Below, in pieces: positions 26,205 to 38,300 of a DNA stretch of 64,000 bases (positions are counted from its first letter, which is position 1; each line of letters starts with the position of its first letter). A program made the translations under genes and the position numbers. The stretch comes from Epiperipatus broadwayi. Taxonomy: Eukaryota > Onychophora > Udeonychophora > Euonychophora > Peripatidae. Under the pieces are notes generated by a model that saw only the letters and a program-made list of their open reading frames with translations, was not told the DNA's origin and did no database searches. The DNA is taken from contig JAQFVV010000557.1 of NCBI GenBank assembly GCA_028023455.1, forward strand, positions 310,001-374,000. The letters are read 5' to 3'.

Positions 26205-26870
26205 AATATACAAATCAATATATATATATATCAAAATACAGTACAATTTACATAAATTATATTATTTTAGAAGTATTTTTGACTATACATTTTGTAGTCT
26301 TTATCAACTATATAACATTGAATAATCAAAATGAGACAACCTTTAACAATACCCATAGTTCAATTCAGATTTCCCACAATTCTGTTATCTTAACATTTGA
26401 TGACTGGTGATTCATTAACATTTGATGATTTCTTGAAATCAACATAGCCTCTTTTATTTTAGGTTTATTATGACAACATTCAATTTGAATAATTTTCATA
26501 TTTTTATAATCAAATTTAAATCCATATTGACAAGATTTATTATGATCAAATATAACAGATGATGAAGGTTTATTTACATCTATTCCAGATTGAATGTTGT
26601 CATAATAAACATAAAATAAAAGAGGTTATGTTGATTTCAAAAAATTGTCAAATGTTAATGAATCACCAGTCATCAAATGTTAAGATAAGAGAATTGTGGG
26701 AAATCTGAATTGAACTATGGGTATTGTTAAAGGTAGTCTTGTTTTGATTATTCAATGTTATATAGTAGTTGATAAAGACTACAACATGTATAGTCAAAAG
26801 TACTTCTAAAATAATATAATTTATGTAAATTGTACTGTATTTTGATATATATATATTGATTTGTATATTA
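26205..26870. mobile_element. Foldback element with arms of about 280 bp
   Basis: The left arm 26205-26484 and right arm 26589-26870 are reverse complements with a few percent difference, around a 104-bp spacer. Outer ends are TATACAAATCAATATATA, embedded in TA tracts. There is no ORF. It lies 90 bp from the 3' end of PLE A. It is probably a non-autonomous foldback or long-TIR element. Confidence 0.88.
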
Positions 26871-26926
26871 CATATATTGTGAAACGAATACAGATATCAA
26901 ATTTTATTTATTATATATATATATAT

Positions 26927-28864
26927 TGTGATGACCATGTAAAGTCATCGTCACACGTATATATTTATTACTAAATGTAGATAGGTCAGCTACTAGAAAT
27001 TAATAAAAGTAGATGGGTTAGCTATTAGAAATTAAAAAAAGAAAGAAAAGAAAAGTTGAGATTTAGAAATGTCGAAATTACTTTTGATTTTTGTAATGGT
27101 AAGAGAAGGGGAGGGGGTGCATAAAGAAATGCGTCTCTTTCTCTCTTTTGAAAAAAAAAAAAACAAGCTAGTTGAATGCTTGAAAGTTATTTCTGTTTAT
27201 TGCGGGAGAGGGGAAGGGGATGCATAACAAAATGTGTCTTTTTCTCTCTCATAAAAAATATTGTGATAAGTTAAAATAAATTGTAAACATAAACTTGAAA
27301 AAAATGAATTATAAACTTTAAGTAAAAATTAAATGAAATATATAATATAAAACAATATGGCCGTACAAATTAGAGGTGTGAAAGTCTGTTGGACTAATGA
27401 ATTCCACAGACAAAGAAGAATTAATATCTGAAGGAAAAGCTTTATAATTATAGTTCGATTAATTAAAACCTACATTCCAGACTAATTAAAGCTATATGAT
27501 GATAAGAATTCATTGGAAATTAGTAAGAATTAATTAAAAATTTACAGAAAACAATGAACAAAAGAAAGAACAGTAAGACCAGAATTACAATTATTATCTG
27601 ATTATTATGAGCAGAGATTTTAAAGAAGGAGCAGCTAAAATAAAGAAGTAATGAAAGAAGTGCATGGCTAGTGGGGTTAAGGGGACGTGGGTTTGTACTC
27701 AACTCATCTCACCACTGACTCACAATGTATAAGATCTATGCCTGACCTTCTAGAGTGACCACTGCTTCTGTAACTGAATGACTTAAAATCTACTTAAAGA
27801 GTCAAGAAGAAGTAAGAACTGGAACAAGAAATAACCAAATCAAATTGAGAGAGAAAATCAATCCAGCCGACAGTGAAGGACATACAGTCTCTACAAGAAA
27901 AAGGATGATCTCCCACTGGATGGTAACAAGCGCTCAAAAAGACTACCCATGGGAACAACTACAAGGAAAACCTAAGTAATTAAAGCATGCATGCATTTTA
28001 TTTTAATGTTCATAAATTACTAAGGAAGAAACAATCTTGATAAATCTAGAACTCTGCCCAATAGGGCTTCAAAATAACTTTAATATTCGATATGTTTTCC
28101 CTATTTTATTATAGCTACATATTTATATAAGTGTGTATTTTATTGTGTAATTTTTTTATATATGTGTGTGTTTATTACTCTTATGTATTTATATCAGTGT
28201 GATTGCCATTAAACATTATTCATTATTTAAAAGTGTTTAAACTTGCTTTATTCTATTATCACCAAGCTACGACAGGGGGGAAACTGTAATTTATTGATTA
28301 AAGGGTAAGGCTGTTTTTAAAGGTATTCATGTGCTGCTTGTTTGTGAGAATCTCCCAATTATATAAAAATAAATAGCAAGCGCTGGACATTTGTAAATTT
28401 CTTGGAAATAGTTTTGCTTTGTTCAGCAGCCAAGAGTATTTTGACCGGGAAATATAATGCCAAGATAATATATACATATTGCCTCGGGGTTCAGTCAAGG
28501 GTAAGGATATGAAGTAAATTTGTATCTGTATTTGTTCTCTGCTTGCATTGTAATGGCATTGGCTATTAATTAAAGTGATTGATAAATTCGTACTAAAACT
28601 AAACTAAATAAACAATATCCATTACAGTTGGAGATCAAGCCAGGATATTTCGGCAATAGATAATTGATTAATAAATAAATATATAAATGAAAGGAAGAAT
28701 AAAATGCTATAAAATAAATGTTGTAAGATAAAAATAAATAAAATAATAGAACTAAGAAAACTAATAAAATCAACCAATAAAAAAATGTAAGTGAAAATAA
28801 GTAGAATAAAATAATAAAATAGAAACCAATCGATCAATCAGGCTAAAAGTCTTTAACCGTTACA
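26927..28864 (+). mobile_element. Possible solo LTR (weak)
   Basis: A TG-beginning block with its own small hairpin (TGTGATGACC...GTCATCGTCACA, 26927-26954) follows a TA tract. A sequence ending CGTTACA at 28864 precedes another TA tract. Short TG...CA ends in TA targets fit a long terminal repeat. An internal ATTAAA near 28208 could be a polyadenylation signal. An alternative end is ...CTACGACA at 28274. No RT, primer binding site or clean target duplication supports either version. Confidence 0.3.
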
Positions 28865-28869
28865 ATATA

Positions 28870-29760
28870 TATATATTGAATTAAATGTTTATATGAATTG
28901 GTGGTCAGGAGGTCAGCGCGACTGCCTTGCACTTGCAGGCAGTTGCCTGGGTTGCGGGTTTGTGACCCGGCCGATGCTATGACACTTAAAAAAAATAATA
29001 ATAATGACTAGAAATGAGGAGATAATATCCATTAAGTAGAGAAACATTAACTTTTGATTTTACTAAGAAATTATCAATAATTAACAATTCCTAAAGCTAA
29101 GCAAGTTTTCTCATATATCTATAATAGCTCTTTGCTATTTTTATAGGAGTTGACATTCTTCAAATAATATTTTTAACTTCTCCAGAGAGTTGTATATGTT
29201 GAATCAAATGTTTATATGGATTGTTATCATAATAATGAATTGAAGTAAAAGAAGACCCCTTTTGCTTCAAAGACCCCCAACAAAAGAGTTATTATAGGTT
29301 TATGATAAAAACTTGTTTAGTCTCAGCAATTGTTAATTAATAGTAATTGATAATTTATTAGTAACACCAAAAGTTAATGTTTCTCTATTTAATGGATATT
29401 ATCTCCTCACTTCCATTCATTATTATATTAACAATCCATATCAACATTTAATTTAATATATACAACTCTCTGGAGAAATTAAAAATATTATTTGCAGAAT
29501 GTCAAGAGAGATGCAATTTTTTCACATTCTCACACCTATAAAAAATAGCTTTCTTGGTTCAAATCCATATAAGAACTTGGGTTTGAAGTAAAAAAGGGTC
29601 TCTTTTACTTCAAAGACCCCCAACAAAAGAGATATCATAGGTTTATGAGAAAAAATTGATTAGCCTTAGAAATTTCAACTAGTAATAATTTCATAGTAAC
29701 AGCAAAAGTTAAAGTTTCTCTATTTAATGAGTATTATCACCTCAATTCTATTCATTATAT
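28870..29760. repeat. Nested inverted and direct repeats
   Basis: The block 29236-29425 (GAAGTAAAAGAAGACCCC...) recurs directly at 29587-29755, a period of about 351 bp. Parts also occur inverted: 29011-29135 pairs with about 29286-29413, and 29149-29239 pairs with about 29412-29508. A SINE sits in the left inverted copy. There is no ORF. It is probably a small family of foldback units. Confidence 0.75.
28896..29005 (+). mobile_element. tRNA-derived SINE inserted in an inverted repeat
   Basis: Has GGTGGTCAGGAGGTCAGCGC, a CTTGCACTTGCAGGCAGTTG block, the B-box-like GGGTTTGTGACCCGG and the signature CCGATGCTATGACAC followed by an A-rich tail. The inverted partner of its flanks (about 29405-29460) lacks it and so shows the empty site. 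Confidence 0.85.
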
Positions 29761-30508
29761 ATATGTATATGTGTGTGTCTATGCATATAAAGTTAATGAG
29801 CAGTACATGTATATGTGTTATTTTTCCAAAGATAAGTTTAGAATCTAATCGTAAATTAAATGAATTAAGGGTAATATGATCATTGTTAATAGTAATCTCC
29901 CATTGCTTGTTATTATGGTTCCAACATAAACTTTAATATATTGTAATATGTTGAATTATATTATTAAACAATAATGTATTCTATGGATATGTAATTTCAT
30001 ATACAAATAATCAGCCAATTATTGGTTAACATGAATGTATCTAAATAATTTTAGCTCACTGATAAAATAAAAAAAATAAAATCTTTAAAAAGTAATATTA
30101 CTCAGAATCATAATCAAATAGTTAGTATCAGGTTGAACATTGGTGCAGAAATCTAAAGCTATTAAATCCAATAATCCACCAGTCATCTTAATGTACATCA
30201 CACTTTAAATTCATTAATTGGCATATAACTATTCTGGTATCTCTTCATTTAAAATTTATCAATATATTTGAATAGGCTCTAAAAATACCTAATTTATCTT
30301 GTAGTATTAAAAACTATTACTTCCCTTTACTCTAAGAAGAAAAAGAAAATTGGCAGATAATTAAATAAGGAAACTAATTTAATAAAGACAAAATGAGAAT
30401 GCAAATAAAAATTATTTAAATATTGTATAAATAAACTGACAACAAAGTTAACTTCTGGGTCAAAATGATGTTGGGTCTAGCAAGCTTTTTTGTAATGATG
30501 ATATATTA
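29761..30508. other. AT-rich stretch without recognised genes
   Basis: No supported feature; short TA/TG tract at the left edge. Confidence 0.5.
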
Positions 30509-30599
30509 TAAGATGTGATATGTTGGACTATTTCCATCATATATGAGTGAATGTTGTATGTATAGAAAATTTTAAACTTTTTTTAAACTTTCCAAATAC

Positions 30600-30700
30600 A
30601 AACAACTTGTTAGTAATAACACACAAATAGACAATATAGGTCAGTAATTACACAACGTTTTGAGTAGAATTATTTTCCATTCTTCTTCAGGTGTTGCTAG
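30600..30700 (-). ncRNA. Possible degenerate PLE hammerhead (B, minus copy)
   Basis: The minus strand reads ACAC-CTGAAGA, a 5-bp stem AGAAT/ATTCT, then CTCAAAACGTT-GTGT. CTGAAGA fits the first core strand and ACAC/GTGT would form stem I. The second core strand is AAAA in place of GAAA, with extra bases next to stem II. The plus copy (about 35166-35220) is more decayed (CTGAAAA). Position near the PLE 3' end supports the reading; the motif itself is weak. Confidence 0.3.
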
Positions 30701-30729
30701 CCTATATGCATGCACAGTGACAATATTCG

Positions 30730-30830
30730 CTTAGAAGTTGAACTCGCACCTTTAGATTCTTGAATATTGAATTTAAAGTAAATACTCTACCAACTGAGCT
30801 ATTCTGTCAAAGGCAACATTCATTAGAAAT
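30730..30830 (-). other. tRNA-like segment in PLE B 3' region
   Basis: The minus strand carries the A-box TAGCTCAGTTGGTAGAG and a weak B-box GAGTTCAACTTC at tRNA-like spacing. It also occurs at 35066-35150 in the plus copy with TAGCTCAGTTGATAGAG. The acceptor and anticodon stems do not pair convincingly, so it is a tRNA-derived piece and not a tRNA gene. Confidence 0.55.
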
Positions 30831-30929
30831 TTGATATATTTATATATGAGAGTTGGTTAAAATCCTCCTGAGTCCTCCAATTTTTTTTTATAACGAGTCT
30901 AATTTTTTTTTTAATTTTTTCTAAGAGCA

Positions 30930-32928
30930 AGATTAATTAGAGGCTTCCATACATTGCGTATTGCCACAGTGGTTTGACTTATAGGATTATTCACCATTGT
31001 CATATGAGCAGCTTCCTTGAATTTTCTTTTATGCATTTTTTCCTCTTTATACAATATCTTTGTATTTTTTCATTTAAGCATATGGTCATTAGTAAATACA
31101 TGATCAGTTATGGTAGACACATCTGTTTTTTTTCTTTTAACCATTACTTTGTACTCCTTCAATCACTGTTCAACAGGGCAACAGGTCTCACTAATGTTAT
31201 TTCCTTCACATTCACATGGTATTTCATAGATGCAGTTTTTGTTCTTCAAAACGTTTCCAGTTTAGGCTTAGTAGAAGTAAGCATTCCTCAAAGTGTGGTA
31301 TAGCTTTGGAAAGCAGTTCTAATTATATTGATTGAAGATTTTCTTTAATTTGTCCACCATTCCTGGTATGTATGGATACACTACCATACCAATAGCTGTT
31401 TTCGTTTTTGGTGTCTCTTTGTGTTGTCTATTAAAAGGTTTTTCTGATGACTGCTTATGGATAACCATTCTTCATAAGCACTTGTTCTATGTGAATCCTT
31501 TCTTTTTCCAAATCACTGGTTTCTGAGCAAACCTCCTTTGCTCTGTTCAGAGGTTTGCTCTGTTCCATAGTGAGAGTACAATTCCTTGTTTAGTGCTTCT
31601 TGTATGATTGGATGTATATGCCAAGTATTTGCCAGTGTGTGGGGGCTTCCTATACACTGTTGTTTTTACTTTGCCCTGTGGGAGCTTGACACAAAAACAT
31701 CCAAGAATGCCAATTTTTGTTCTTGTTCTGATTCTATTGTGAATTTAATTGTAGGAGATATATTGTTAATGTGCATCCAGAATGACTGTCATTTTACCTC
31801 ACCATGTGGCCATGTCACAAATGTATCATCAACATATTGAAGCCACACTTTAGGTGGACATGGAGTAGGGTTTGTGGCAGTGGTTTTAAGTTCTTCCATG
31901 TAAATATTACTGAGCAAGGGTGACAGTGATGATCCCATGGCCATACCTTGATTTTGTTGGAAGAATTCTGAGTTATATTGAAAGTACATTGTTGTTACAC
32001 AGAATGTTAATAATTCCATTATACTATTACAATAAACAATGCCTCATCACATGGTACATTTGTAAACAGACTTTCCACATCAAAGCTTACCAATATGTCA
32101 GTTCTTTCCATTTTTAGGTTCCTGACTAATTCTACAAAGTGCTTAGAAGTGCTGTGTCCTATACACCAATGGACTAAGAACTTTGAGAAGAAATCTTGAC
32201 AAGTTTTGACATGGTGAATTTCTAGAACTAACAATAGGTCTTAATGAAACATTGTCTTTATGGATTTTAGGCAGTCCATACAGGTGAGGAATCTTGCTGA
32301 AATACGAAGTTAATTTTCTTTTTTTTTGAATCACTGAAATACCCGCAATGCTTCTGGAGTAATGCTTGTAGTTTTACATCTGTATTGGAATTAGATTTTT
32401 TGCTACTTTTTTGTACTGGCCCACTGTGAGAAGGCTTTGTATTTTGTTATCATAATCAGTTTTATCCATTACAACTGTAGTGTTACCTTTGTCAGCAGAA
32501 AGAATTATTATAGATGTATCCTGTTTGAGAGATTTAATAGCTTTCCTCTCATCACATGAAATGTTTGACTTTTGCTTGTGCACTTGATGTCTTTCAAGTG
32601 TCCTTTTTACTCTCCAACATAACTCTGTAGCTTCATTTAGAGTCAAGTTTTGGGGCACTTCATCAGTGGTGGCCATTATATCCAATAGTGGGACAGTAGA
32701 TGGTATAATGATGAAATTCAAACTTTTTTCAAGAACTGATAATTCACAATCAGTAAGTTGTTTAGAACTAAGATTTGTCACTGATGACAAGGATAGACTA
32801 GTTGCAGTATTACTTTTGACTTGCCCATGTAGATTTACAAGCTTCTTCTTCTGAAGTTCTTTTATCCTTTCATGTAACTTACAATATGATCTGTTCATTC
32901 TTGAGATGTCAAGCAGTGTACAGACCAT
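30930..32928 (-). pseudogene. PLE B reverse transcriptase/GIY-YIG, minus copy, broken
   Basis: The N-terminal open frame 32374-32928 (184 aa) includes LPADKG-like SADKGNTTVVMDKTDYD. Further frames hold YGLPKIHKDN and LRPIVSS (32143-32334), SFDVESLFTNVP (32019-32234), and GMAMGSSLSPLLSNIYMEEL plus the catalytic box YVDDTFV (31789-32019). These are RT motifs in order, in the PLE style. A deletion of about 70 bp near 32030 and several frameshifts separate them. The endonuclease part (about 31140-31270) is badly decayed. The copy keeps glycine where the plus copy has a stop at 34498. It cannot be functional. Confidence 0.88.
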
Positions 32929-34950
32929 ATTGTAAGTTACATGGTAGGATAAAAGAACTTCAGAAGAAAAGCTTGTAAATCTATATAGGCAAGTTAAAAA
33001 TTATACTGCAACTAGTCTATCCTTGTCATCAGTGAAAAATCTTAGTTCTAAACAACTTACTGATTGAGAATTATTAGTTCTTGAAAAAGGTTTGAATTTC
33101 GCCATTACACCATATACTCTCCCGTTATTGGATATAATGGCCACCACTGATGAAGTGACCCAAAACTTGACTCTAGAAGAAGTGGCAGAGATATGCTGGA
33201 GAGTAAAAAGGACCTTAAAAGACATCAAGTGCACAAGCAGAAGTCAAACATTTCATGTGATGAGAGGAAAGCTATTAAATCTCTCAAACAAGATATATCT
33301 ATAATCATTATTTCTGCTGACAAAGATAACACTACAGTTGTAACAGATAAAACTGATTATGATAAAAAAAAATACAAGGCCTTTTCACAGCAGACCAATA
33401 CAAAAAAGTAGCAAAAAATCCAATTCCAAGTACAGAGGTAAAACTACAAGCATTACTCTGGAAGCATTGCAGGTATTTCAGTGATTCACAAAAAAAAATT
33501 AACTTTGTATTTCAGCAAGATTCCTCACCTGTATGGACTGCCTAAAATCCATAAAGACAATGTTCCATTAAGGCCTATTGTTAGTTCTAGAAATTCATCA
33601 TGTCAAAACCTGTCAAGATTTTTTCTTGAAGTTCTTAGTCCATTGCCGTATAGGACACAGTCTTTTGTCAGGGATTCTAACGACTTTGTAGAATTAGTCA
33701 GGAACCTAAAAATGGAAAGAACTGACATATTGGTAAGCTTTGATGTGGAAAGTTTGTTTACAAATGTACCATGTGATGAGGAAATGTCTATTGTAAGGAA
33801 AAGGTTATATGATGATAATAGTCTACAAACTAGAACAGCTCTATCTATTGATAGTATAATGGAATTATTAACATTCTGTGTACCAACAACATACTTTCAA
33901 TATAACTCAGAATTCTCCCAGCAAAATCAAGCGATAGCCATGAGATCATCACTGTCACCCTTGCTCAGCAACATTTACATGGAAGAACTTGAAATCACTG
34001 CTATAAATACTACTCCATGTCCACCTAAAGTATGGCTTCGATATGTTGATGATACATTTGTAGTATGGCCACATGGTGATGTTAAGTTACAGTCATTCTG
34101 GATGCACATTAACAACATATCTTCTACAATTAAATTCACAATAGAATCAGAACAAGAACAAAAATTGGCATTCTTAGATGTTCTTGTGAAAAGATTCCCT
34201 CGGGGCAAAATAAAAACAACAGTGTATAGGAAGCCCACACACACTGGCAAAAACTTGGCATATACATCCAATCACACAAGAAGTACTAAACAAGGAATTG
34301 TACTATCACTATGGAACAGAGCAAAGGAGGTTTGCTCAGAAACCAGTGATTTGGAAAAAGAAAAGATTTACATAAAACAAATGCTTGTGAAGAATGGTTA
34401 TCCATCAGCAGTCATCAGAATAACCTTCAATAGACAACACAAAGAGACACCAAAAGAGAAAACAGCTATTGGTATGGTAGTGTATCCATACATACCATGA
34501 ATGGTGGACAAATTAAAGAAAATATGCAATCAATATAACATTAAAACTGCTTTCCAAAGCCATATTACACTTCGAGGAATGTTTACTTCTACTAAGCCTA
34601 AAATGGAAATGCTGAAGAACAAAAACTGCATCTATGAAATACCATGTGAATGTGGAAGGAAATACCTTGGTGAGATATGTTGCCCTGTTGAGCAGTGATT
34701 GAAGGAGCACAAACTAATGGTTAAACAAGAAAAAACAGATGTGTCTACCATAGCAGATCATGTATGTACTAATGACTATATGCTTAAGTGGGAAAATACA
34801 AAGATATTGGATAAAGAGGAAAAAATGCATAGAAGAACATTCAAGAAAGCTGCTCATATGACAATGGGAAATAATCCTATAAGTCAACCCAGTGTGGCAA
34901 TACACAATGTATGGAAGCCTCTAATTAATCTTGCTCTTAGGAAAAAATAA
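32922..34950 (+). pseudogene. PLE B reverse transcriptase/GIY-YIG, plus copy, broken
   Basis: The longest credible coding remnant in the window is 33481-34500 (339 aa). It carries YGLPKIHKDNVPLRPIVSS, SFDVESLFTNVP, MRSSLSPLLSNIYMEEL, the catalytic YVDDTFVVWPHG, FLDVLV and RKPTHTGKNL, all RT palm-to-thumb motifs of PLEs. After TGA at 34498-34500 the same frame continues with the GIY-YIG remnant (CIYEIPCECGRKYLGE). A second TGA at 34696-34698 interrupts the arginine region before LKEHK, and the frame runs on to 34950. Upstream, 33092-33480 is split by frameshifts and stops. This is an inactivated retroelement ORF; a complete PLE protein has RT and endonuclease in one chain. Confidence 0.92.
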
Positions 34951-35359
34951 AAATAATAATAATAATAATAATTAAACTCATTATAAAAAAAATGGAGGAC
35001 TCAGGATGATTTGAAACAATCCTCATATATAAATATATCAAATTTCTATTATATGTTGCCTTTGACAGAATAGCTCAGTTGATAGAGCATTTGCCTTAAA
35101 TTCAATATTCAAGAATCTAAAAATGTGAGTTCAACTTTTAAGCAAATATTGTTACTGTGCATATAGGCCCGCAACTCCTGAAAAAGAGTGGAAAATAATA
35201 CTACTCAAAATGTTGTGTAATTACTAACCTGTCTTGTCTATTTGTGTGTTACTACTAACAAGTTGTATGTATTTGGAAAGTTTAAATAAAGTTTAAAATT
35301 TTCTATACATTCAACATTCACTCATAAATGATGGAAATAGTCCAACATATCACATCTTA

Positions 35360-38300
35360 AATTAGAAACGTGATTGGAATAATAATAATATAATATTCAT
35401 CTAATCATATACACTATATATCTTTTATGTGTGATTAAACAAATTTTTGTATATAATACATTTTGACACCTTGTAATTTTGCACTTGAACATTTTCTCTC
35501 CAATATATATATATATATATTCTAACCCTTGTCCTCGCGTGCAGCTCCACTACACCTCAGGCCAATCACATTGAGGGCCACAATCTAACCCTTGTAAATG
35601 AATCAGGCCAATCTAACTGCCCCGTTCCCGCATCTCCACTTCCCCCACATAAATACAATATAGTGAAAATCACCTGACCGGGTTCTAGCTCTAATAATTA
35701 ATGAAATATTCAATTAAATGCTTTACTAGCTCAAGTTTCTTAAAATTAACTTAAGTTCTGTTTTAAACTAAATCAAATAAATATTCAGGAATTCATGAGA
35801 CTAGAAGTGGAAATACGGGTGACAAGGTAGATTACATTGAGACAATATCCCACCGGATACCACCTCAATGGCATAAGAACACTATCCCCCCTTATACTAC
35901 TATTACATATAATAACTACATAGTATTCTTATGACTTCCGCAACTTCTAATCACTAAGACTCCTTTAACAATTAAAGTATTAATCTTTTATCTCTAATAA
36001 CAATAATAATAATCATCTAGCTCAAATGAAATAATCTCAGGTTCTTAAATTTATTCGTGTGTTAATAACATATGGTAGCAAAATATGATAAGGGATTTTA
36101 TGTCATAATCTACTACTCTGAAATTAGATTAATAATAAAACAATAATAATCACAATCTTTATTGCTTAATCCAACTAGTACAGCTTTTCTTTCATCGCGA
36201 ATTTATAACTGTAATAAATTAGTTAATAATCTAATATCCCTTTTTTTTATCTTTAAGTAATAAAATAAATTAATAAGTGGCAGTATTTAGATAATCTGAT
36301 AAACAAAGCAAGTGGCAACTAATAGCATATAATTTAGCAAAATCTTATGATAATGGATTGATGACCAGTAACGCAATGCAATTTATAATTATTTAATTAC
36401 AAGAACATCAATAAATATTTAAAATTAAACATACTTCTCTATTTATCTTTGTGCAAACAATCATATACTTAGTTTAATGGTTGTGAACATACCCTGTGAA
36501 TTCATGCAATGATGCAGAGAAACAAAACTCAGACACAAGTTTTAATAAACAAATTTTAAAATTTTATTAACATCAATAAAATAAATAAATAAAACAAACA
36601 AATCTATTTACATCTATTTATAAGGGATATCCTCATTTTTCTTTACACTACAATAACTGAATTATACACATTTATATTTCTTTTATCGTTAATTACTTAT
36701 TATGCCTTTTAAAAGTTATTTATTTATTTTTCATTAGGTTTATCATATCACTTATTTTAACTATTTTATGGGTAACCCCATTCTTTACCTTTTAATATTA
36801 AAGTTACTGTATTATAAATTATCTATGTGGATAAACATCATTTATAACATCATAATTTTACAATCAATATGGTTTTTAAAAGAAAATTACATTTCTTGTA
36901 ACTTTATATAAGTCACTCCGTATTTTATTCAAATATTATTATTACTTTTAACGTTTGTTCTCCAATGCTCGTAAACTATAATACGTTTATTCCATAAGCC
37001 TTACTCATGTATAATACTATAACACGGGTTTAATTATCACCTGTTACATTTTCACATATACTATAATTATCGAATGTTATTGTATTTTTTAAATATGCAA
37101 TACTTATATTTTGTAAAATATAATTAACAATAAGAAAACATGAAATTATATTTAATATTTTTGTATATTTCTATTTGGATATACTTTTATAAAATTATAG
37201 TTCATTTCTTAAAAAAAAATTAAAATAATTCTCTAACTCCTTCCCTTCTTAGGATATCTGCATCTTTCTTTCAATAATCATAATCTACTCTTCATTAATA
37301 CTTAACTATTCTTATTCCAAATAATAGCATGACATACATTCTAAAATATCTATTGTTTCCCTTTTAATAGACTTATCATATAATGATGTAGTTGCAAGAA
37401 ATACAGATAAAGATAGCGAAAGATGTATACGATATCGGGAAGACAAATAGATAACTTATCCGCAATATACTTGAAAATGTATGGAATAGTGTGAATAGAT
37501 CCGACATTCATTGTCTAATAACCTTGGCGATAAGCATGATGTGGCAGCTATTTACTCAGCTTTACCAAACATCTAGTACGACTCACAAGAAATATATAAA
37601 ATACCACTGTCCAAGACAACATGTGTACCAGTCGTAGGGCTTTGTTAACTACGCTGATTAACATCTAAAACTACTTATTATTTCACTCCCTGTAGCATCC
37701 TAGTTTTTAATACATCCTCTTGGTTTCCGATTCACCACGTACTACCAAGTCACTACCCAAACTATCTCTCAAGATTTTTACTGTATCCAACATCGATAAA
37801 ATACTAACTACTTTTAAAACAATAAACAAAATTCGCTAATATAAAACATTTCCCTATTCCATAAGAACAATTTGTTTTGCTTTATTACACTGTAGGTTCA
37901 ACATCTACGTTTTGTTAAAATAACATTTAAATATCCCAATCGGAAAATTAACAGAAAATATCACATAACCATCGGTTATATTGAACTATATTAATAACAC
38001 ATAAAATGATTATCGTATGCATATTTTTAAAATCTAATCACATCTCAAAGTGTTTTAGAGTGTTGTTTTCAAAAATGCATTTTACAACAATAATAACAAT
38101 AAAACTTTTGCGCTACATTCATTCGATTCTCAGCTGATCTAAATAAATAAAACATACATTATATATCATTAATAATTATAAATGTTACCAAAAACAATCT
38201 TTATCTTCCTATCAGAGTTCGTAGTAGGCTTCTTTCTCTTCGAGCATCGCAAATATACAAATTTCCACATACATACAATTTTATTTTAAAATTCAAAATC

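Larger units (their letters stand above)
30509..35359. mobile_element. PLE B pair in head-to-head inverted repeat
   Basis: Two copies of one PLE face each other 5' to 5'. The left arm 30509-32892 is the minus copy and the right arm 32922-35359 the plus copy, around a spacer of about 29 nt. Symmetry includes the non-coding 3' region, where both copies carry a tRNA-like segment and the block ATTTGTGTGTTA.TACTAACAAG. Arms differ by many substitutions and by a deletion of about 70 bp in the left arm near 32030, so the pair is old. PLEs are known for inverted and tandem insertion arrangements; whether this arose by insertion or later inversion cannot be told here. Confidence 0.88.

Noticed and set aside
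26927-28274. A complete LTR retrotransposon
   Set aside because: No second LTR, RT, primer binding site or clean target duplication; at best a weak solo-LTR candidate.
30730-30830. tRNA gene (minus), also 35066-35150 (plus)
   Set aside because: A- and B-box-like words are present, but acceptor and anticodon stems do not pair and the segment belongs to the PLE B 3' region.
31586-31840. Plus-strand ORFs at 30974-32117, opposite the minus PLE B
   Set aside because: They are antisense shadows of the RT and endonuclease coding region.
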